From: Methylobacterium sp. AMS5
GTDB taxonomy: Bacteria > Pseudomonadota > Alphaproteobacteria > Rhizobiales > Beijerinckiaceae
NCBI RefSeq assembly: GCF_001542815.1
Contig: NZ_CP006992.1
Coordinates: forward strand, 3,787,501 to 3,851,500
Length of the DNA: 64,000 nt
Direction: 5' to 3'
Below, piece by piece: positions 1 to 10,252 of this stretch (the stretch's first letter is position 1; each line of letters begins with the position of its first letter). The notes under the pieces are model-generated. The model was not told the origin of the DNA. It made no database searches and worked only from the letters and a program-made list of their open reading frames with translations. The translations under genes were made by a program, and so were the position numbers.

Positions 1-700
1 TCGGCATCGGGGTCGAGCCGGTATGGGCGGACTGGCCCTCCAGGGCCACCTCGTACCAGCGCATGCCCTGCACGCCCTGAACGACACCCACGGCACACCC
101 TTCCGCCTCAAGGATCGGCCCCTGCTCGATATGGAGTTCGAACATCGCGCCGAACGGCACGGAGCCCGGTGCCGCCACGCCGCGATAGCCGATGGCGTCG
201 AGCGCTGCGCCGAAGCGGGTTCCCGCCGCGTCCTCACGGGCCTCGGCCCAGTCGCCGGTATAGATGCCCGCATAGACCCCGGAGCCGAGCATGGCGGGGG
301 CGAAGCGCGCGCCCTCCTCGTTGGTCCAGTTCACCAGCAGCAGCGGCGCCTCGGTGACGTAGGCGGCCCCGTCCAGGGTGCGGAGCACCTCAAGCCCGGC
401 GAGCACGCCGAGCACGCCGTCGAACCTGCCGCCGGTGGGCTGGGTGTCGAGGTGGCTGCCGAATGCGATGGGCTTCAGGTCCGGGTTCCGGCCGGGGCGC
501 AGGGCGAACATGTTGCCCACCGCATCCACCGTGAGGGTGCAGCCGAGCGCCTCGACCTGGACCCGGAGCCAGTCGCGCACTTGGCGGTCCTCGTCGCTCA
601 GAGTCAGGCGGGCGATGCCGCCGTCGGATGTGGCACCGATGGCGGCGGTCTCGGTCAGGGTATCCCAGAGGCGCTCGGCGTTGATGGTGAGGTTCGACAT
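1..700 (-). CDS. Zn-dependent N-carbamoyl amino-acid amidohydrolase (probable beta-ureidopropionase), 3' end outside window
   Basis: M20-family hydrolase of the hydantoinase/carbamoylase type, removing the carbamoyl group of N-carbamoyl amino acids to give the amino acid, CO2 and ammonia. The translation starts MSNLTINAERLWDTL and shows family hallmarks: the metal-binding GSHLDTQPTGGRFDGVLGV segment, the NEEGARF motif (bridging and catalytic Glu) and ELHIEQGPILE. About 233 residues are visible of a family length near 410. It ends at the window edge, not by truncation. It lies 23 bp upstream of livF, in the same direction and probably co-transcribed. The nearby beta-alanine aminotransferase and semialdehyde dehydrogenase suggest N-carbamoyl-beta-alanine as substrate, but an L-carbamoylase or allantoate amidohydrolase cannot be excluded. 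Confidence 0.85.
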   Translation of the reverse strand, partial: MSNLTINAERLWDTLTETAAIGATSDGGIARLTLSDEDRQVRDWLRVQVEALGCTLTVDAVGNMFALRPGRNPDLKPIAFGSHLDTQPTGGRFDGVLGVLAGLEVLRTLDGAAYVTEAPLLLVNWTNEEGARFAPAMLGSGVYAGIYTGDWAEAREDAAGTRFGAALDAIGYRGVAAPGSVPFGAMFELHIEQGPILEAEGCAVGVVQGVQGMRWYEVALEGQSAHTGSTPMP

Positions 701-723
701 GGATGTCCTGGGTTCGCTGCTGT

Positions 724-1437
724 TCACGCCGCCTTGACGCCGAGGAAGCGGTCGCGCGCCGCCTCGTCGGCCATGAATTCGGAATTGGCGGCCGCGTAGG
801 CGACGCGGCCGAGTTCGAGGATGTAGTGGCGGTCGGCCAGCGCGGTGCAGACGGCCAGATTCTGCTCCACCAGCAGAATCGGCACGCCCGCCGCCCGGAT
901 GGCACGGATCTGCGTCACGATCTCCTCCACGATGACGGGGGCGAGGCCCTCCACCGGCTCGTCGAGCATGAGGAGCTTCGGCCCGCTCAGGAGCGCGCGG
1001 GCGATCGACAGCATCTGCTGCTCGCCTCCCGAGAGCTGCGCGCCCCCGTTGCGGCGGCGCTCCTCCAGGCGCGGGAACATCGCGAAGATGTCCTTGCGCG
1101 CCCAGGGCGAGCCCTTGCGCTCGGCGATGGCCAGGTTCTCCTCGACGCTGAGCAAGCTGAAGATGCCGCGATCCTCCGGAACGAGGGTGAGGCCGGCCCG
1201 GGCGATGCGGTGGGCGGTCCAGCCGGCGACCTCGGTTCCCTGAAAGCGCACGCTGCCCCCGCGCGGGGTGATGAGGCCGCATATGGCCTTCAGGGTCGAG
1301 GTCTTGCCGGCGCCGTTGCGCCCGAGCAGGCAGACGATCTCGCCGTCCCGCACCTCCAGGCTGACGCCCTGGAGGATATGGCTCTTGCCGTAGAAGCCCT
1401 GGACCCCGTCCAGGCCGAGGGCGAGGGGGCCGCTCAT
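724..1437 (-). CDS. livF: Branched-chain-type ABC transporter ATPase (LivF class)
   Basis: ATP-hydrolysing subunit of a hydrophobic amino-acid/amide importer (HAAT family), 237 residues. Walker A GRNGAGKT is at residues 39-46, the signature LSGGEQQ at 135-141 and Walker B LLMLDEP at 155-161. The start ATG overlaps the end of the upstream ATPase gene by 4 bp, typical of translational coupling in liv/urt operons. It is the fifth gene of the importer and is followed by the carbamoylase gene, so the solute may be a pyrimidine catabolite or ureido compound instead of leucine. The HAAT family is known to include amide and urea importers. Substrate is inference. Confidence 0.9.
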   Translation of the reverse strand: MSGPLALGLDGVQGFYGKSHILQGVSLEVRDGEIVCLLGRNGAGKTSTLKAICGLITPRGGSVRFQGTEVAGWTAHRIARAGLTLVPEDRGIFSLLSVEENLAIAERKGSPWARKDIFAMFPRLEERRRNGGAQLSGGEQQMLSIARALLSGPKLLMLDEPVEGLAPVIVEEIVTQIRAIRAAGVPILLVEQNLAVCTALADRHYILELGRVAYAAANSEFMADEAARDRFLGVKAA

Positions 1438-2204
1438 GACACGAGGTCTCCGGTGATCATGTTGCCGAGATACGCCCGGCGCACCTCCGGGTCGTCGCGG
1501 ACCCGGCCCGGCGGCCCCTCCACCAGCACGCGGCCGGCCCGCATCACCGTGACCGTGTCGGAGATGTTCATCACAATGCCCATGTTGTGCTCGATGAAGA
1601 GCACGGTGTGGTCGCGTCCGAGGTCGCGAATCAGCACCGTCATCGCCGCGATGTCGTCGATGCCCATGCCGGAGGTCGGCTCGTCGAGGAGGATGACCTT
1701 CGGCGCCGCCGCCATCGCCATCCCGACCTCGAGGCGCCGCTGCTGGCCGTGCGACAGTTCGCCGGCCGCGCGCAGGGCCACCCGTGTGAGGTCGAGGCGC
1801 TCCAGCATCGCCTCGGCCATGGCCAGCGCCGGCCGGTTGGCTTCGGCCCGGCGCCAGGGGGGCAGCGCCTGCCAGGGCGTCTTGCCCTGCGCGGCCAGCC
1901 GCAGGTTCTCGCGCACGCTCAGGGTGGGGAACAGGCTGGTGACCTGAAAGGAGCGGGCGAGGCCGAGGCGCACGCGCTCGTGGTCCGACGTGCGGGTGAT
2001 GTCCCGGCCGCCCAACGTGATGCGCCCGCCCGAGGGCGCGATCCGGCCGGTCAGCGCGTGGAACAGGGTGGTCTTGCCGGCCCCGTTCGGCCCGATGATC
2101 GAGTGGACGCTGTTCTCGGCGATGCGAAGGGTTACGTCTTGCAGGGCGACGAAACTGCCGTAGCGGACGCCGAGCGCTTCGGTGGCGAGGAGGGGCGCGC
2201 TCAT
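1434..2204 (-). CDS. livG: Branched-chain-type ABC transporter ATPase (LivG class)
   Basis: Second ATPase of the importer, 256 residues from MSAPLLATEALGVRYGS. Walker A GPNGAGKT is near residues 38-45, the signature appears as LSHGQQRRLEV and Walker B as VILLDEPTSGM, the LivG-type variant. The reading frame is open far upstream, but this ATG overlaps the permease stop by 4 bp and gives the usual family length. It pairs with the LivF-type ATPase at the cytoplasmic face of the two permeases. Confidence 0.9.
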   Translation of the reverse strand: MSAPLLATEALGVRYGSFVALQDVTLRIAENSVHSIIGPNGAGKTTLFHALTGRIAPSGGRITLGGRDITRTSDHERVRLGLARSFQVTSLFPTLSVRENLRLAAQGKTPWQALPPWRRAEANRPALAMAEAMLERLDLTRVALRAAGELSHGQQRRLEVGMAMAAAPKVILLDEPTSGMGIDDIAAMTVLIRDLGRDHTVLFIEHNMGIVMNISDTVTVMRAGRVLVEGPPGRVRDDPEVRRAYLGNMITGDLVS

Positions 2205-3214
2205 CGGGCGACCTCCGGTGCGTGGGCGACGGGGGGGTTCGTTCCGACCGGCCGGGCCGGGTCGTCGGGCGGGGGCGCCCGCGTCACCAGGGCGATGGCG
2301 CGCTCGATCAGGCCCCAGAGGCCGCGCTGGAGGAACAGCGTGATGACGATGAGCAGGAGGCCGAGGGCAAGGAGCCAGCGCGGCCAGATCGCCGAGAGGG
2401 CGTCGGCGGCCAGCAGATAGGCCCCGGCGCCGAGCAGCGAGGCGAACAGATTCGCGCTGCCGCCGATGATCGTCATGATCAGCAAGGTCTCGCTGGTGTG
2501 GTAGTCGATGTTGGAGAGCGGCGCGACGCCGATCAACATCGCGTGGAGCGCGCCGGCAAACGCGGTGACCGCGCCCGAGATCGCGAAGGCCGCGACCTTG
2601 AAGGCCCGCACCGGGTAGCCGATGGCGCCTGCCCGTGCCTCGTTGTCGCGAATGGCGAGCAGGGTTCGGCCGAAGGTCGACAACGCCACCCGCTGGAGTG
2701 CTGCGAAGAGGACGAGAAAGAGCACCGCGACATAGGCGTAGTAGGTCCACGGATCGGTCAGGCGCGTGCCGACCAGGGTCGGGCGCGGGATGTCGAGGAA
2801 GCCGTTGTCGCCCCCCGTGATGCCGCTGAACGTGTAGGCCAGGAAGTAGAACATCTGCGAAAAGGCCAGCGTCAGCATCACGAAGTAGACGCCCTGGCGG
2901 CGGATCGAGACCCAGCCCACCACCGCCGCCACGAGGGCGCCCACCCCCAGCGAAACCGCCAGCATCACGGGGGCCGGTAGCCCGGCCCGGACGAGGCCGA
3001 GGCCGGCGACATAGCTGCCGATCCCGAAGAAGATGCCCTGGCCGAAGGAGAGGAGGCCGGTATAGCCGAGCAGCAGGTTGCAGGCGGCGACCGCCAGCCC
3101 GAAGATCAGGATCTCGCTGGCGAGGGTGCCCGAGCGCATGACGAGCGGCAGGATCAGCACTGCGGCAGTCGCGAGGCCGAACTGGACAAGGGGCCGGTCG
3201 AGGATGGGGATCAT
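2201..3214 (-). CDS. livM: Branched-chain-type ABC transporter permease (LivM class)
   Basis: Inner-membrane permease, 337 residues, starting MIPILDRPLVQFGLA. It has many hydrophobic segments and the LivM signature region GYTGLLSFGQGIFFGIGSY near residues 45-65, then EARAGAIGYPVRAFKVAAFAISG, the segment that contacts the ATPase. The chosen ATG (3212-3214) follows TGAGGAGAAAT on the minus strand, a good ribosome site. An upstream in-frame extension is not needed. It lies 13 bp after livH. Confidence 0.9.
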   Translation of the reverse strand: MIPILDRPLVQFGLATAAVLILPLVMRSGTLASEILIFGLAVAACNLLLGYTGLLSFGQGIFFGIGSYVAGLGLVRAGLPAPVMLAVSLGVGALVAAVVGWVSIRRQGVYFVMLTLAFSQMFYFLAYTFSGITGGDNGFLDIPRPTLVGTRLTDPWTYYAYVAVLFLVLFAALQRVALSTFGRTLLAIRDNEARAGAIGYPVRAFKVAAFAISGAVTAFAGALHAMLIGVAPLSNIDYHTSETLLIMTIIGGSANLFASLLGAGAYLLAADALSAIWPRWLLALGLLLIVITLFLQRGLWGLIERAIALVTRAPPPDDPARPVGTNPPVAHAPEVAR

Positions 3215-3227
3215 GACAGATTTCTCC

Positions 3228-4082
3228 TCAGGCCCGGCCGAGCAGGCCGCGCGGCATCGCCATGATGATGCCGGCCATGCCAAGATAGATCACGAGGCGC
3301 GCGCCCTCGGGCCAGAGCGTCGCCATCAAGCTCTGAGCGACGCCCACCAGGATGCCGGCGGCGAGCGCCCCCGCGTAGCTGCCCATCCCGCCGATCACCA
3401 CCACCACGAAGGCGATCCCGAGCGCCTCGACGCCCATGAAGGGCTCGACGCCCCGCATCGGGGCCGCGAGCGCACCGGCGAGCCCGGCGAGCCCCGCACC
3501 GAGGGCGAAGATGGCCGTGTTGATGCTCAACGTATCGTAGCCGAGCAGCGCCATGTTCTGCGGCGATTCTGAGCCGGCCCGTACGATGGCCCCGAGGCGC
3601 GTCCGATCCAGGAGCCACCACAGGGCGGCGGCGAGAATCGCCGTGAAGCCGATCACGAAGAGCCGGTACTGGGGATAGATGAAGTCGCCGAGGATCATGA
3701 CGCCGCTCAGTTCGTCGGGCGCCGCCACGTTGCCGCCGAGCGGCCCCCAGACGATGATGACGAACTCCTGCACCACGAGGGCGAGCCCGACCGTCACGAG
3801 GATGTGGAAGGTATGAGGCAGCTTGTAGACCCGGCGCAGGAGCAGCCGTTCCGTCACTCCGGCAAGTGCCGCGACGATCACGGCCGCCAAAGGCATCGCT
3901 ACCCAGAAACTCAGACCCCGCTCGACCCCTTCGTAGGCCAGATAGGCGCCGAGCAGGTAGAATGCCCCGTGAGCGAAGTTCACGAATTGCAGCAACCCGA
4001 AGATGATGCTCAATCCTACCGCCAGCAGGAAATAAAGCATCCCGAGGCCGATGCCGTTCAGGATCTGAAAGAGATAGGTCAC
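3228..4082 (-). CDS. livH: Branched-chain-type ABC transporter permease (LivH class)
   Basis: Second inner-membrane permease, about 284 residues. The family hallmark GLLQFVNFAHGAFYLLGAY is near the N-terminus and FVVVVIGGMGSYAGALAAG near the C-terminus. I chose the GTG at 4080-4082 because AGGA sits six bases upstream. An alternative GTG at 4113-4115 adds 11 residues and overlaps the livJ stop as GTGA. Either way the gene is directly coupled to livJ. Confidence 0.87.
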   Translation of the reverse strand: MTYLFQILNGIGLGMLYFLLAVGLSIIFGLLQFVNFAHGAFYLLGAYLAYEGVERGLSFWVAMPLAAVIVAALAGVTERLLLRRVYKLPHTFHILVTVGLALVVQEFVIIVWGPLGGNVAAPDELSGVMILGDFIYPQYRLFVIGFTAILAAALWWLLDRTRLGAIVRAGSESPQNMALLGYDTLSINTAIFALGAGLAGLAGALAAPMRGVEPFMGVEALGIAFVVVVIGGMGSYAGALAAGILVGVAQSLMATLWPEGARLVIYLGMAGIIMAMPRGLLGRA

Positions 4083-4111
4083 GCAAGGTCCTAATGTTTG
4101 GACTTCAGCAC

Positions 4112-5335
4112 TCACCCTTGCTGCATCTTGCAGCCGGCAGATTCGGGAGAAAGGAAGGACTTGCCGGCGGTCACGACGTCGGCAAAGTCGTCCTTATCCT
4201 TCATTGCGGACTTCGCCTTGCCTTTCAGCAGGTAGTAGTCCTTGATGATCTGGTGATCGGCGGCACGAATCTCCTCATGCCCCGTCAATCCGGAATAGCC
4301 GAGGCCCTCCAGAGCTTTGATGACGGCAGGGCTTTCCGCGGAGCCGGCCTTCGCGACGGCGTCGAGAAGCAGCTTGGTGATCTGGTAGGAGCCGGCGAAG
4401 GAGTAGTTCGGCGTCATCTTCGCGCTTTCACGGAGCTTTGACACCAACTCCTTGTTGAGGGGCGAATCGATGCCGTGCCAGTACTGCACTCCGAAGTAGA
4501 CCCCCTCGCACAGATCTGCCCCCAGAGCCTCGAATTGCTCCAGGCCCGAAGCCCAGGCCAGCACAATGGTCATGCGCTTCTTGAGGCCGAAGCTGACGGC
4601 CTGACGGAGCGCATCCGAGGATTGCGAACCGAAATTGAGAAGCAGCAGCACGTCGGGCTTGGCCGCGATGGCATTGGTCAGGTAGCCGCTGAATTCCTTC
4701 TCGGCCAGCGAGTGGTAGCTGTTGCCGACATGCTCGATGCCCTTCTCCTGGAACACCACCTTGGCGGCGCTCAGCAGGCCCTCGCCGAACACGTATTGCG
4801 GCGTGATGGTGTACCAGCGCTTGGCCTGCGGCATCTGCTCGATCAGCGGCCGCACGGTCTGCGCGATGGCCCCGAAGGTCGGCACGCTCCAGCGGAAGGT
4901 GCCGCGGTTGCAGTCCGAACCGGTGATCTCGTCCGCCCCCGCCGTGGTGATGAAGACGCCGTCCGACTTCGTCGCTTCCTTGCCCATCACCAGGGCTTCC
5001 GACGATAGGATGCCGCCGGCGAACAGACGCGTCCCCTGCGCCATGGCCTCCTGCAGCTTGCGAGCGGCCGGTGCCGGCTTGCCCTCGGTGTCGATGTCCG
5101 TGACCACGATCTTGCGCCCGAGCGCCGCGGCAGCCTCCCGGGCGGCAAACGCGGCGCCGAGGGACGCGAATTTGCCGTTGGCGGCGAAAGCTCCGGAGAT
5201 GGGCAGCGGTGCCCCGATGACGAGAGGCCCATCGGCCGCGCGGGCACTTCGCAGCAAACCAGGAAGCGTGACGCCGGAAACGGCGCCGGCACCGACAACC
5301 AAGGAACCCTTGAGAAACGCGCGACGATCTTGCAT
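4112..5335 (-). CDS. livJ: ABC transporter substrate-binding protein (LivJ/amide-binding type)
   Basis: Periplasmic solute receptor of the importer, 407 residues. The N-terminus MQDRRAFLKGSLVVGAGAV is a twin-arginine (RRAFLK) signal ending at SARA, so export by Tat is likely. The mature part has the peripla_BP_6 layout beginning PLVIGAPLPISGAFAANG. It is the first gene of the carbamoylase-associated group and carries the specificity, which cannot be read from sequence. A partly symmetrical element lies 35-59 bp upstream of the start. Confidence 0.88.
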   Translation of the reverse strand: MQDRRAFLKGSLVVGAGAVSGVTLPGLLRSARAADGPLVIGAPLPISGAFAANGKFASLGAAFAAREAAAALGRKIVVTDIDTEGKPAPAARKLQEAMAQGTRLFAGGILSSEALVMGKEATKSDGVFITTAGADEITGSDCNRGTFRWSVPTFGAIAQTVRPLIEQMPQAKRWYTITPQYVFGEGLLSAAKVVFQEKGIEHVGNSYHSLAEKEFSGYLTNAIAAKPDVLLLLNFGSQSSDALRQAVSFGLKKRMTIVLAWASGLEQFEALGADLCEGVYFGVQYWHGIDSPLNKELVSKLRESAKMTPNYSFAGSYQITKLLLDAVAKAGSAESPAVIKALEGLGYSGLTGHEEIRAADHQIIKDYYLLKGKAKSAMKDKDDFADVVTAGKSFLSPESAGCKMQQG

Positions 5336-5369
5336 CCCACCGCCCTCGAACGCTGAATGTCAGCAAACG

Positions 5370-5394
5370 ATCATAACTATACGCATAGAATGAT
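5370..5394. promoter_or_regulatory. Imperfect inverted repeat upstream of livJ
   Basis: The core is ATCAT-AA-CTAT, spacer ACGC, then ATAG-A-ATGAT, centred 47 bp upstream of the livJ start. The position fits an operator or activator site. No regulator can be assigned. The nearest regulator gene is the XRE-cupin protein at 5967-6515. Confidence 0.35.
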
Positions 5395-5761
5395 GTTCGC
5401 CTCATTCCGTCAAGCGGGGGGGGCTATGTATGGCACGTCAGTCGTATGAAATTTGAGCGATTGCTGTGATTTCAGGCGTGACTGCCTTTGTCGGCGGCAA
5501 ATCCGAAAAACTCCGCGTCAAAACAGATATAGCATCCGCTCTGATCAATACAATGCGGGCGTTCCGATTTGCGCCCGAGCCGAACTGCCGTGCTACGGTC
5601 GCGGCAGCCGAAGGCAGCATCGCCTCATCCACTCCGGGATCAGAGGTGCCGGGAAGTTCGAAGTGGTTCGTATTGCTTCAGAGCGTCTCACAATACTCCC
5701 GACCACGGCCGGCTCTCGACTTCGGCGCCACGGTGTAGCAGGCGCTTTTCCGATTGACGCT

Positions 5762-5970
5762 TAGAACCGTATCCGAATTGATTGCATCAGGTCGGCGTCT
5801 TTAGCCTCTTGCTTCGACGCACTTTATTCCGCCGAACCGGCATCCACTTCGTCGGAAAGCGATCTAAAGCATCACCCTGAATATAAGATCAAGGACGATG
5901 CTTCAGTCTCTTTTTTTCGCGTCATCTTTTTCCGAAAGCCGGCAACCACCTTTCGGGACGATGCCTCTAG
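5762..5970. repeat. Dispersed palindromic repeats (family B then family A)
   Basis: 5762-5880 is a degenerate copy of the family with core AGAGCCGTATCCGA...GCATCAGG and a CTTCGTCGGAAAGCG end. 5895-5970 is a copy of the family with core GGCAACCACCTTTCGGGACG. Similar blocks recur near 9.7, 10.1, 19.2, 22.4, 33.6, 49.1, 50.5 and 51.2 kb. The right end CTCTAG supplies the stop codon of the regulator gene at 5967. The rest of the 5336-5966 gap shows no credible gene. Confidence 0.75.
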
Positions 5971-6515
5971 AACGTTGGCGGCGTGCAAGCACTGACCACC
6001 TCGCAGGCGACCGGACCGACGCAGCGGAAGCGGTGAGGACGGCGGCTCTCGAAGAAGTAGGCGTCGCCGGGACCGAGAATCCGGCGCTCGTCGTCCACGA
6101 ACACCTCGAGCCGGCCCGATAGGATGATGCCGCCCTCCTCGCCCTCATGGACGAGGGGCACCCGGCCCGTATCGGCGCCGGGTTCGTAACGTTCCTTGAG
6201 GATCTGCAGCGATCGCCCGAACAACGTATCGCCGACCTGACGGTAGGAGATCGGTCCCTTGCCGATCTCGGTGAGTTCGTCGGCCCGGTAGAAGGCCTTG
6301 CGCGGGCTCTCCGGCTCGACCGCGAAAAACTCGGACAAGCCGATGGGGACGCCGTCGAGGATGCGCTTCAGGGCACCGACGGAAGGGTTCACCCCGTTCG
6401 ACTCGATGAGGGAGATCGTCGAGTTCGGCACACCCGTGCGCTTGGCGAGGGCGCGTTGCGAGAGGCCGTGAAGGCCGCGCACGTAACGCAGCCGTGCACC
6501 AAGATCGATGCTCAT
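5967..6515 (-). CDS. XRE-family transcriptional regulator with C-terminal cupin domain
   Basis: 182-residue regulator. An HTH_XRE domain fills residues about 8-62 (GLSQRALAKRTGVPNSTISLIE), and a small cupin barrel about 105-178 (PLVHEGEEGGIILSGRLEVF, GPGDAYFFESRRPHRF). This is the PuuR/SutR architecture, in which the cupin senses a small ligand. It is divergent from the beta-alanine-type aminotransferase, with a perfect 9-bp inverted repeat between them, so it probably controls amino-acid catabolism here. Its TAG stop lies in the end of a dispersed repeat, so the C-terminus may have been set by the repeat. Confidence 0.88.
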   Translation of the reverse strand: MSIDLGARLRYVRGLHGLSQRALAKRTGVPNSTISLIESNGVNPSVGALKRILDGVPIGLSEFFAVEPESPRKAFYRADELTEIGKGPISYRQVGDTLFGRSLQILKERYEPGADTGRVPLVHEGEEGGIILSGRLEVFVDDERRILGPGDAYFFESRRPHRFRCVGPVACEVVSACTPPTF

Positions 6516-6543
6516 TGAAACCTCACCGAGCCGCAGCGGCGTT

Positions 6544-6572
6544 AGAGATGTTCAGGATTTGCAAACATCTCT
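6544..6572. promoter_or_regulatory. Perfect inverted repeat, likely operator between the regulator and aminotransferase genes
   Basis: AGAGATGTT (6544-6552) and AACATCTCT (6564-6572) are exact reverse complements separated by 11 bp. The site lies 29 bp upstream of the XRE-cupin gene and 110 bp upstream of the aminotransferase. Its symmetry fits binding by a dimeric HTH protein. Confidence 0.55.
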
Positions 6573-6682
6573 CATGGCGATCCAAGCTTTTCAAGGACAT
6601 GGCGCGGCAAAGAAAAGGACTTGTTCGCGATGCGCGATCGGTGCTGTTTTCCGGCCCATCGACGTCAACCCGAAGGATTGCC

Positions 6683-8020
6683 ATGGACCCGCACACAGCC
6701 GCGAACTCACCGAGCCTTGACGCCTACTGGATGCCGTTCACAGCCAATCGCCAGTTCAAGGCGGCACCCCGGATGCTCGCCTCCGCCAAGGACATGCACT
6801 ACACGGCCACAGACGGGCGCAGCGTTCTCGACGGAACCGCCGGCCTCTGGTGCGTCAATGCCGGACACGGACGCCAGGACATCGCCTCGGCGGTGGAGCG
6901 CCAACTCACCACCCTCGATTTCGCGCCCTCGTTCCAGATGGGGCACCCCGCCGCCTTTGACTTCGCCGAGCGACTGGCCGCCATCGCGCCGGGCGGCCCC
7001 GAAGCGAAGCTCGACCGGGTGTTCTTTACCGGTTCGGGGTCGGAATCCGTCGATACCGCCCTCAAGATCGCGCTCGCCTACCAGCGCGCCATCGGCCAGG
7101 GCACGCGCACCAAACTGATCGGGCGCGAGCGCGGCTATCACGGGGTCGGCTTCGGCGGCATCTCGGTGGGCGGCCTCGTCAACAACCGTCGCGTCTTTCC
7201 GCTTCTGCCGGGCGTCGATCACCTGCGCCACACCCACGACCTGGAGCGCAATGCCTTCACCCATGGCCTGCCGGAGCATGGGGCGGACCTCGCGGACGAC
7301 CTCGAGCGCCTCGTCGCCCTTCACGGGGCCGAGACCATCGCAGCCTGCATCGTCGAGCCCGTCGCCGGCTCCACGGGCGTGCTTCTGCCGCCCAAGGGCT
7401 ATCTCGAGCGTCTGCGGGCGATCTGCGACCGGCATGGAATCCTGCTGATCTTCGACGAGGTCATCACCGGGTTCGGCCGCCTCGGCACGCCCTTCGCCAC
7501 GGATTACTTCGGCGTCGTTCCCGACCTCGTCACCACCGCCAAGGGCCTCACGAACGGCGCCCTGCCGATGGGCGCCGTGTTCTGTGCGCGGGCGGTGCAC
7601 GATGCGCTGATGCACGGCCCCGAGGCGGTGATCGAGCTGTTTCACGGCTATACCTATTCGGGTCATCCCGTGGCCTGCGCCGCCGGCCTCGCCACCCTCG
7701 ACATCTACGAGCGGGAAGGCCTGCTGACGCGCGCCGCCGAGCTTGCGGACGCGTGGGCCGGCACGATGCATGGCCTGCGCGCCGCCGGCCACGTCATCGA
7801 CATCCGCACCATCGGCCTCGTCGCCGGAATCGAACTGGCGCCCCGGCCCGGTGCGCCGGGCGCACGGGCCTACGACGTCTTCGTCGATTGCTTCGAACGC
7901 GGCCTGCTCATCCGCGTCACGGGCGACATCATCGCCCTGTCGCCGCCGTTGATCGTGGACCCCGAGCAAATCGACACGATGGCGTCGATTCTCGGCGATG
8001 CCATCGCCCGCGCCGCCTGA
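6683..8020 (+). CDS. Omega-amino acid:pyruvate aminotransferase (beta-alanine type)
   Basis: Class III PLP aminotransferase, 445 residues, transferring the amino group of beta-alanine or a similar omega-amine to pyruvate, giving malonate semialdehyde and L-alanine. [16 protein letters not shown] is typical of the beta-alanine:pyruvate subgroup. The PLP phosphate/ring region is [12 protein letters not shown] (117-128), the cofactor Asp is D258 in [11 protein letters not shown] and the Schiff-base Lys is K287 in [15 protein letters not shown] 6683 follows GAAGGA. The downstream semialdehyde dehydrogenase, 35 bp away, should use its product. Other omega-amines such as putrescine derivatives or taurine remain possible. 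Confidence 0.88.
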   Translation: MDPHTAANSPSLDAYWMPFTANRQFKAAPRMLASAKDMHYTATDGRSVLDGTAGLWCVNAGHGRQDIASAVERQLTTLDFAPSFQMGHPAAFDFAERLAAIAPGGPEAKLDRVFFTGSGSESVDTALKIALAYQRAIGQGTRTKLIGRERGYHGVGFGGISVGGLVNNRRVFPLLPGVDHLRHTHDLERNAFTHGLPEHGADLADDLERLVALHGAETIAACIVEPVAGSTGVLLPPKGYLERLRAICDRHGILLIFDEVITGFGRLGTPFATDYFGVVPDLVTTAKGLTNGALPMGAVFCARAVHDALMHGPEAVIELFHGYTYSGHPVACAAGLATLDIYEREGLLTRAAELADAWAGTMHGLRAAGHVIDIRTIGLVAGIELAPRPGAPGARAYDVFVDCFERGLLIRVTGDIIALSPPLIVDPEQIDTMASILGDAIARAA

Positions 8021-8055
8021 TCTTTCGTCTGTTTCTACCCTTCGAGGATTCTTCG

Positions 8056-9555
<1,500 letters not shown>

Positions 9556-9611
9556 AGGCGGGTCGGTCATCGAGAACAGGGCGGGCTGCGGAAGATCGGA
9601 GCCCGCGAATG

Positions 9612-9651
9612 CGATCGGCCGGCTGTCGCGACATCGTCAGCCGGCCGATCG
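9612..9651 (+). terminator. Long perfect hairpin after mmsA
   Basis: CGATCGGCCGGCTG (9612-9625) pairs without mismatch with 9638-9651 around a 12-nt loop, 57 bp after the mmsA stop. AAGCAAAAT follows instead of a clean U run. It probably ends the aminotransferase-mmsA transcript. Confidence 0.6.
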
Positions 9652-9737
9652 AAGCAAAATCATGCGTTCGGTGCGCCCCGCACCTGGATCATCGGGGCTG
9701 ATCGTCTCATCAAGCTCGTTCATGGGCATGTCTGAGG

Positions 9738-9822
9738 CGATAGAGCATCGTCCCGAAAGGTGGTTGCCGGCTTTCGGGAAAAAAGCATCGTCCTGGATCA
9801 GGTATCCAGGACGATGCTTTGA
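9738..9822. repeat. Dispersed palindromic repeat, family A
   Basis: It contains CCCGAAAGGTGGTTGCCGG, then a hairpin AAGCATCGTCCTGGAT / ATCCAGGACGATGCTT with a 5-nt loop. It is one of about eight related blocks in the window. Confidence 0.8.
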
Positions 9823-10093
9823 CCTGACGACCATGCCGCGAGAATGCGCCATGGCACGCATCCCCCGGGCAGCCCTCGCAACGCTGCGGACATCGCGTGC
9901 TCGGCCATCGCGCCCAAGACCCGTACTCGCTCGACCCGAGCGCCGTCCGTGCGCCGAAGGGTCTGTCGTAGAGGACGCCACGGCCGAACGTTGCCGCGGC
10001 CTGCCCCGCCCGCGATGGCTCGCGGAGTTCCGCCACGTTCTCCCGTCTGCTCGAAACCCGGCTTGGGCTCGCATCCGACGGAGCGTGCCTTCG

Positions 10094-10196
10094 AGCATCA
10101 TCCCGAAAGGTGGCTGCAGACTTTCGGAAAAGGATGATGCAAAAACAAGAGGATAGAGCATCGTCCTGGATCCTGTATCCAGGACGATGCTCTATC
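10094..10196. repeat. Dispersed palindromic repeat, family A, longest hairpin
   Basis: It contains the GGTGGCTGCAGACTTTCGGA core, a linker with AAAAACAAGAGGATAG, and a perfect 20-bp hairpin (10152-10171 with 10177-10196, 5-nt loop). The block sits 57 bp downstream of the dadA stop, on the facing side. Confidence 0.85.
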
Positions 10197-10252
10197 GCTC
10201 AGGCGAGAGAGCCCGAACTCCTCGGGCCCGACGCAATGACGTCCGTGGGCCG

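Larger units (their letters stand above)
9556..10252. other. Gene-free interval with terminator and two repeats
   Basis: Between mmsA and dadA I see only the hairpin at 9612-9651 and the two family-A repeats. The open frames between 9823 and 10093 have no ribosome site or recognisable sequence. Confidence 0.6.

Noticed and set aside
390..905. Minus-strand open frame across the carbamoylase and LivF genes
   Set aside because: It is Arg/Pro-rich and overlaps two well supported genes in another frame.
5438..5632. 64-residue minus frame upstream of livJ
   Set aside because: No ribosome site, no recognisable sequence, and an equally open plus frame opposite.
9662..10156. Long plus-strand open frame between mmsA and dadA
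   Set aside because: It runs through two inverted repeats and encodes low-complexity Arg/Pro sequence.
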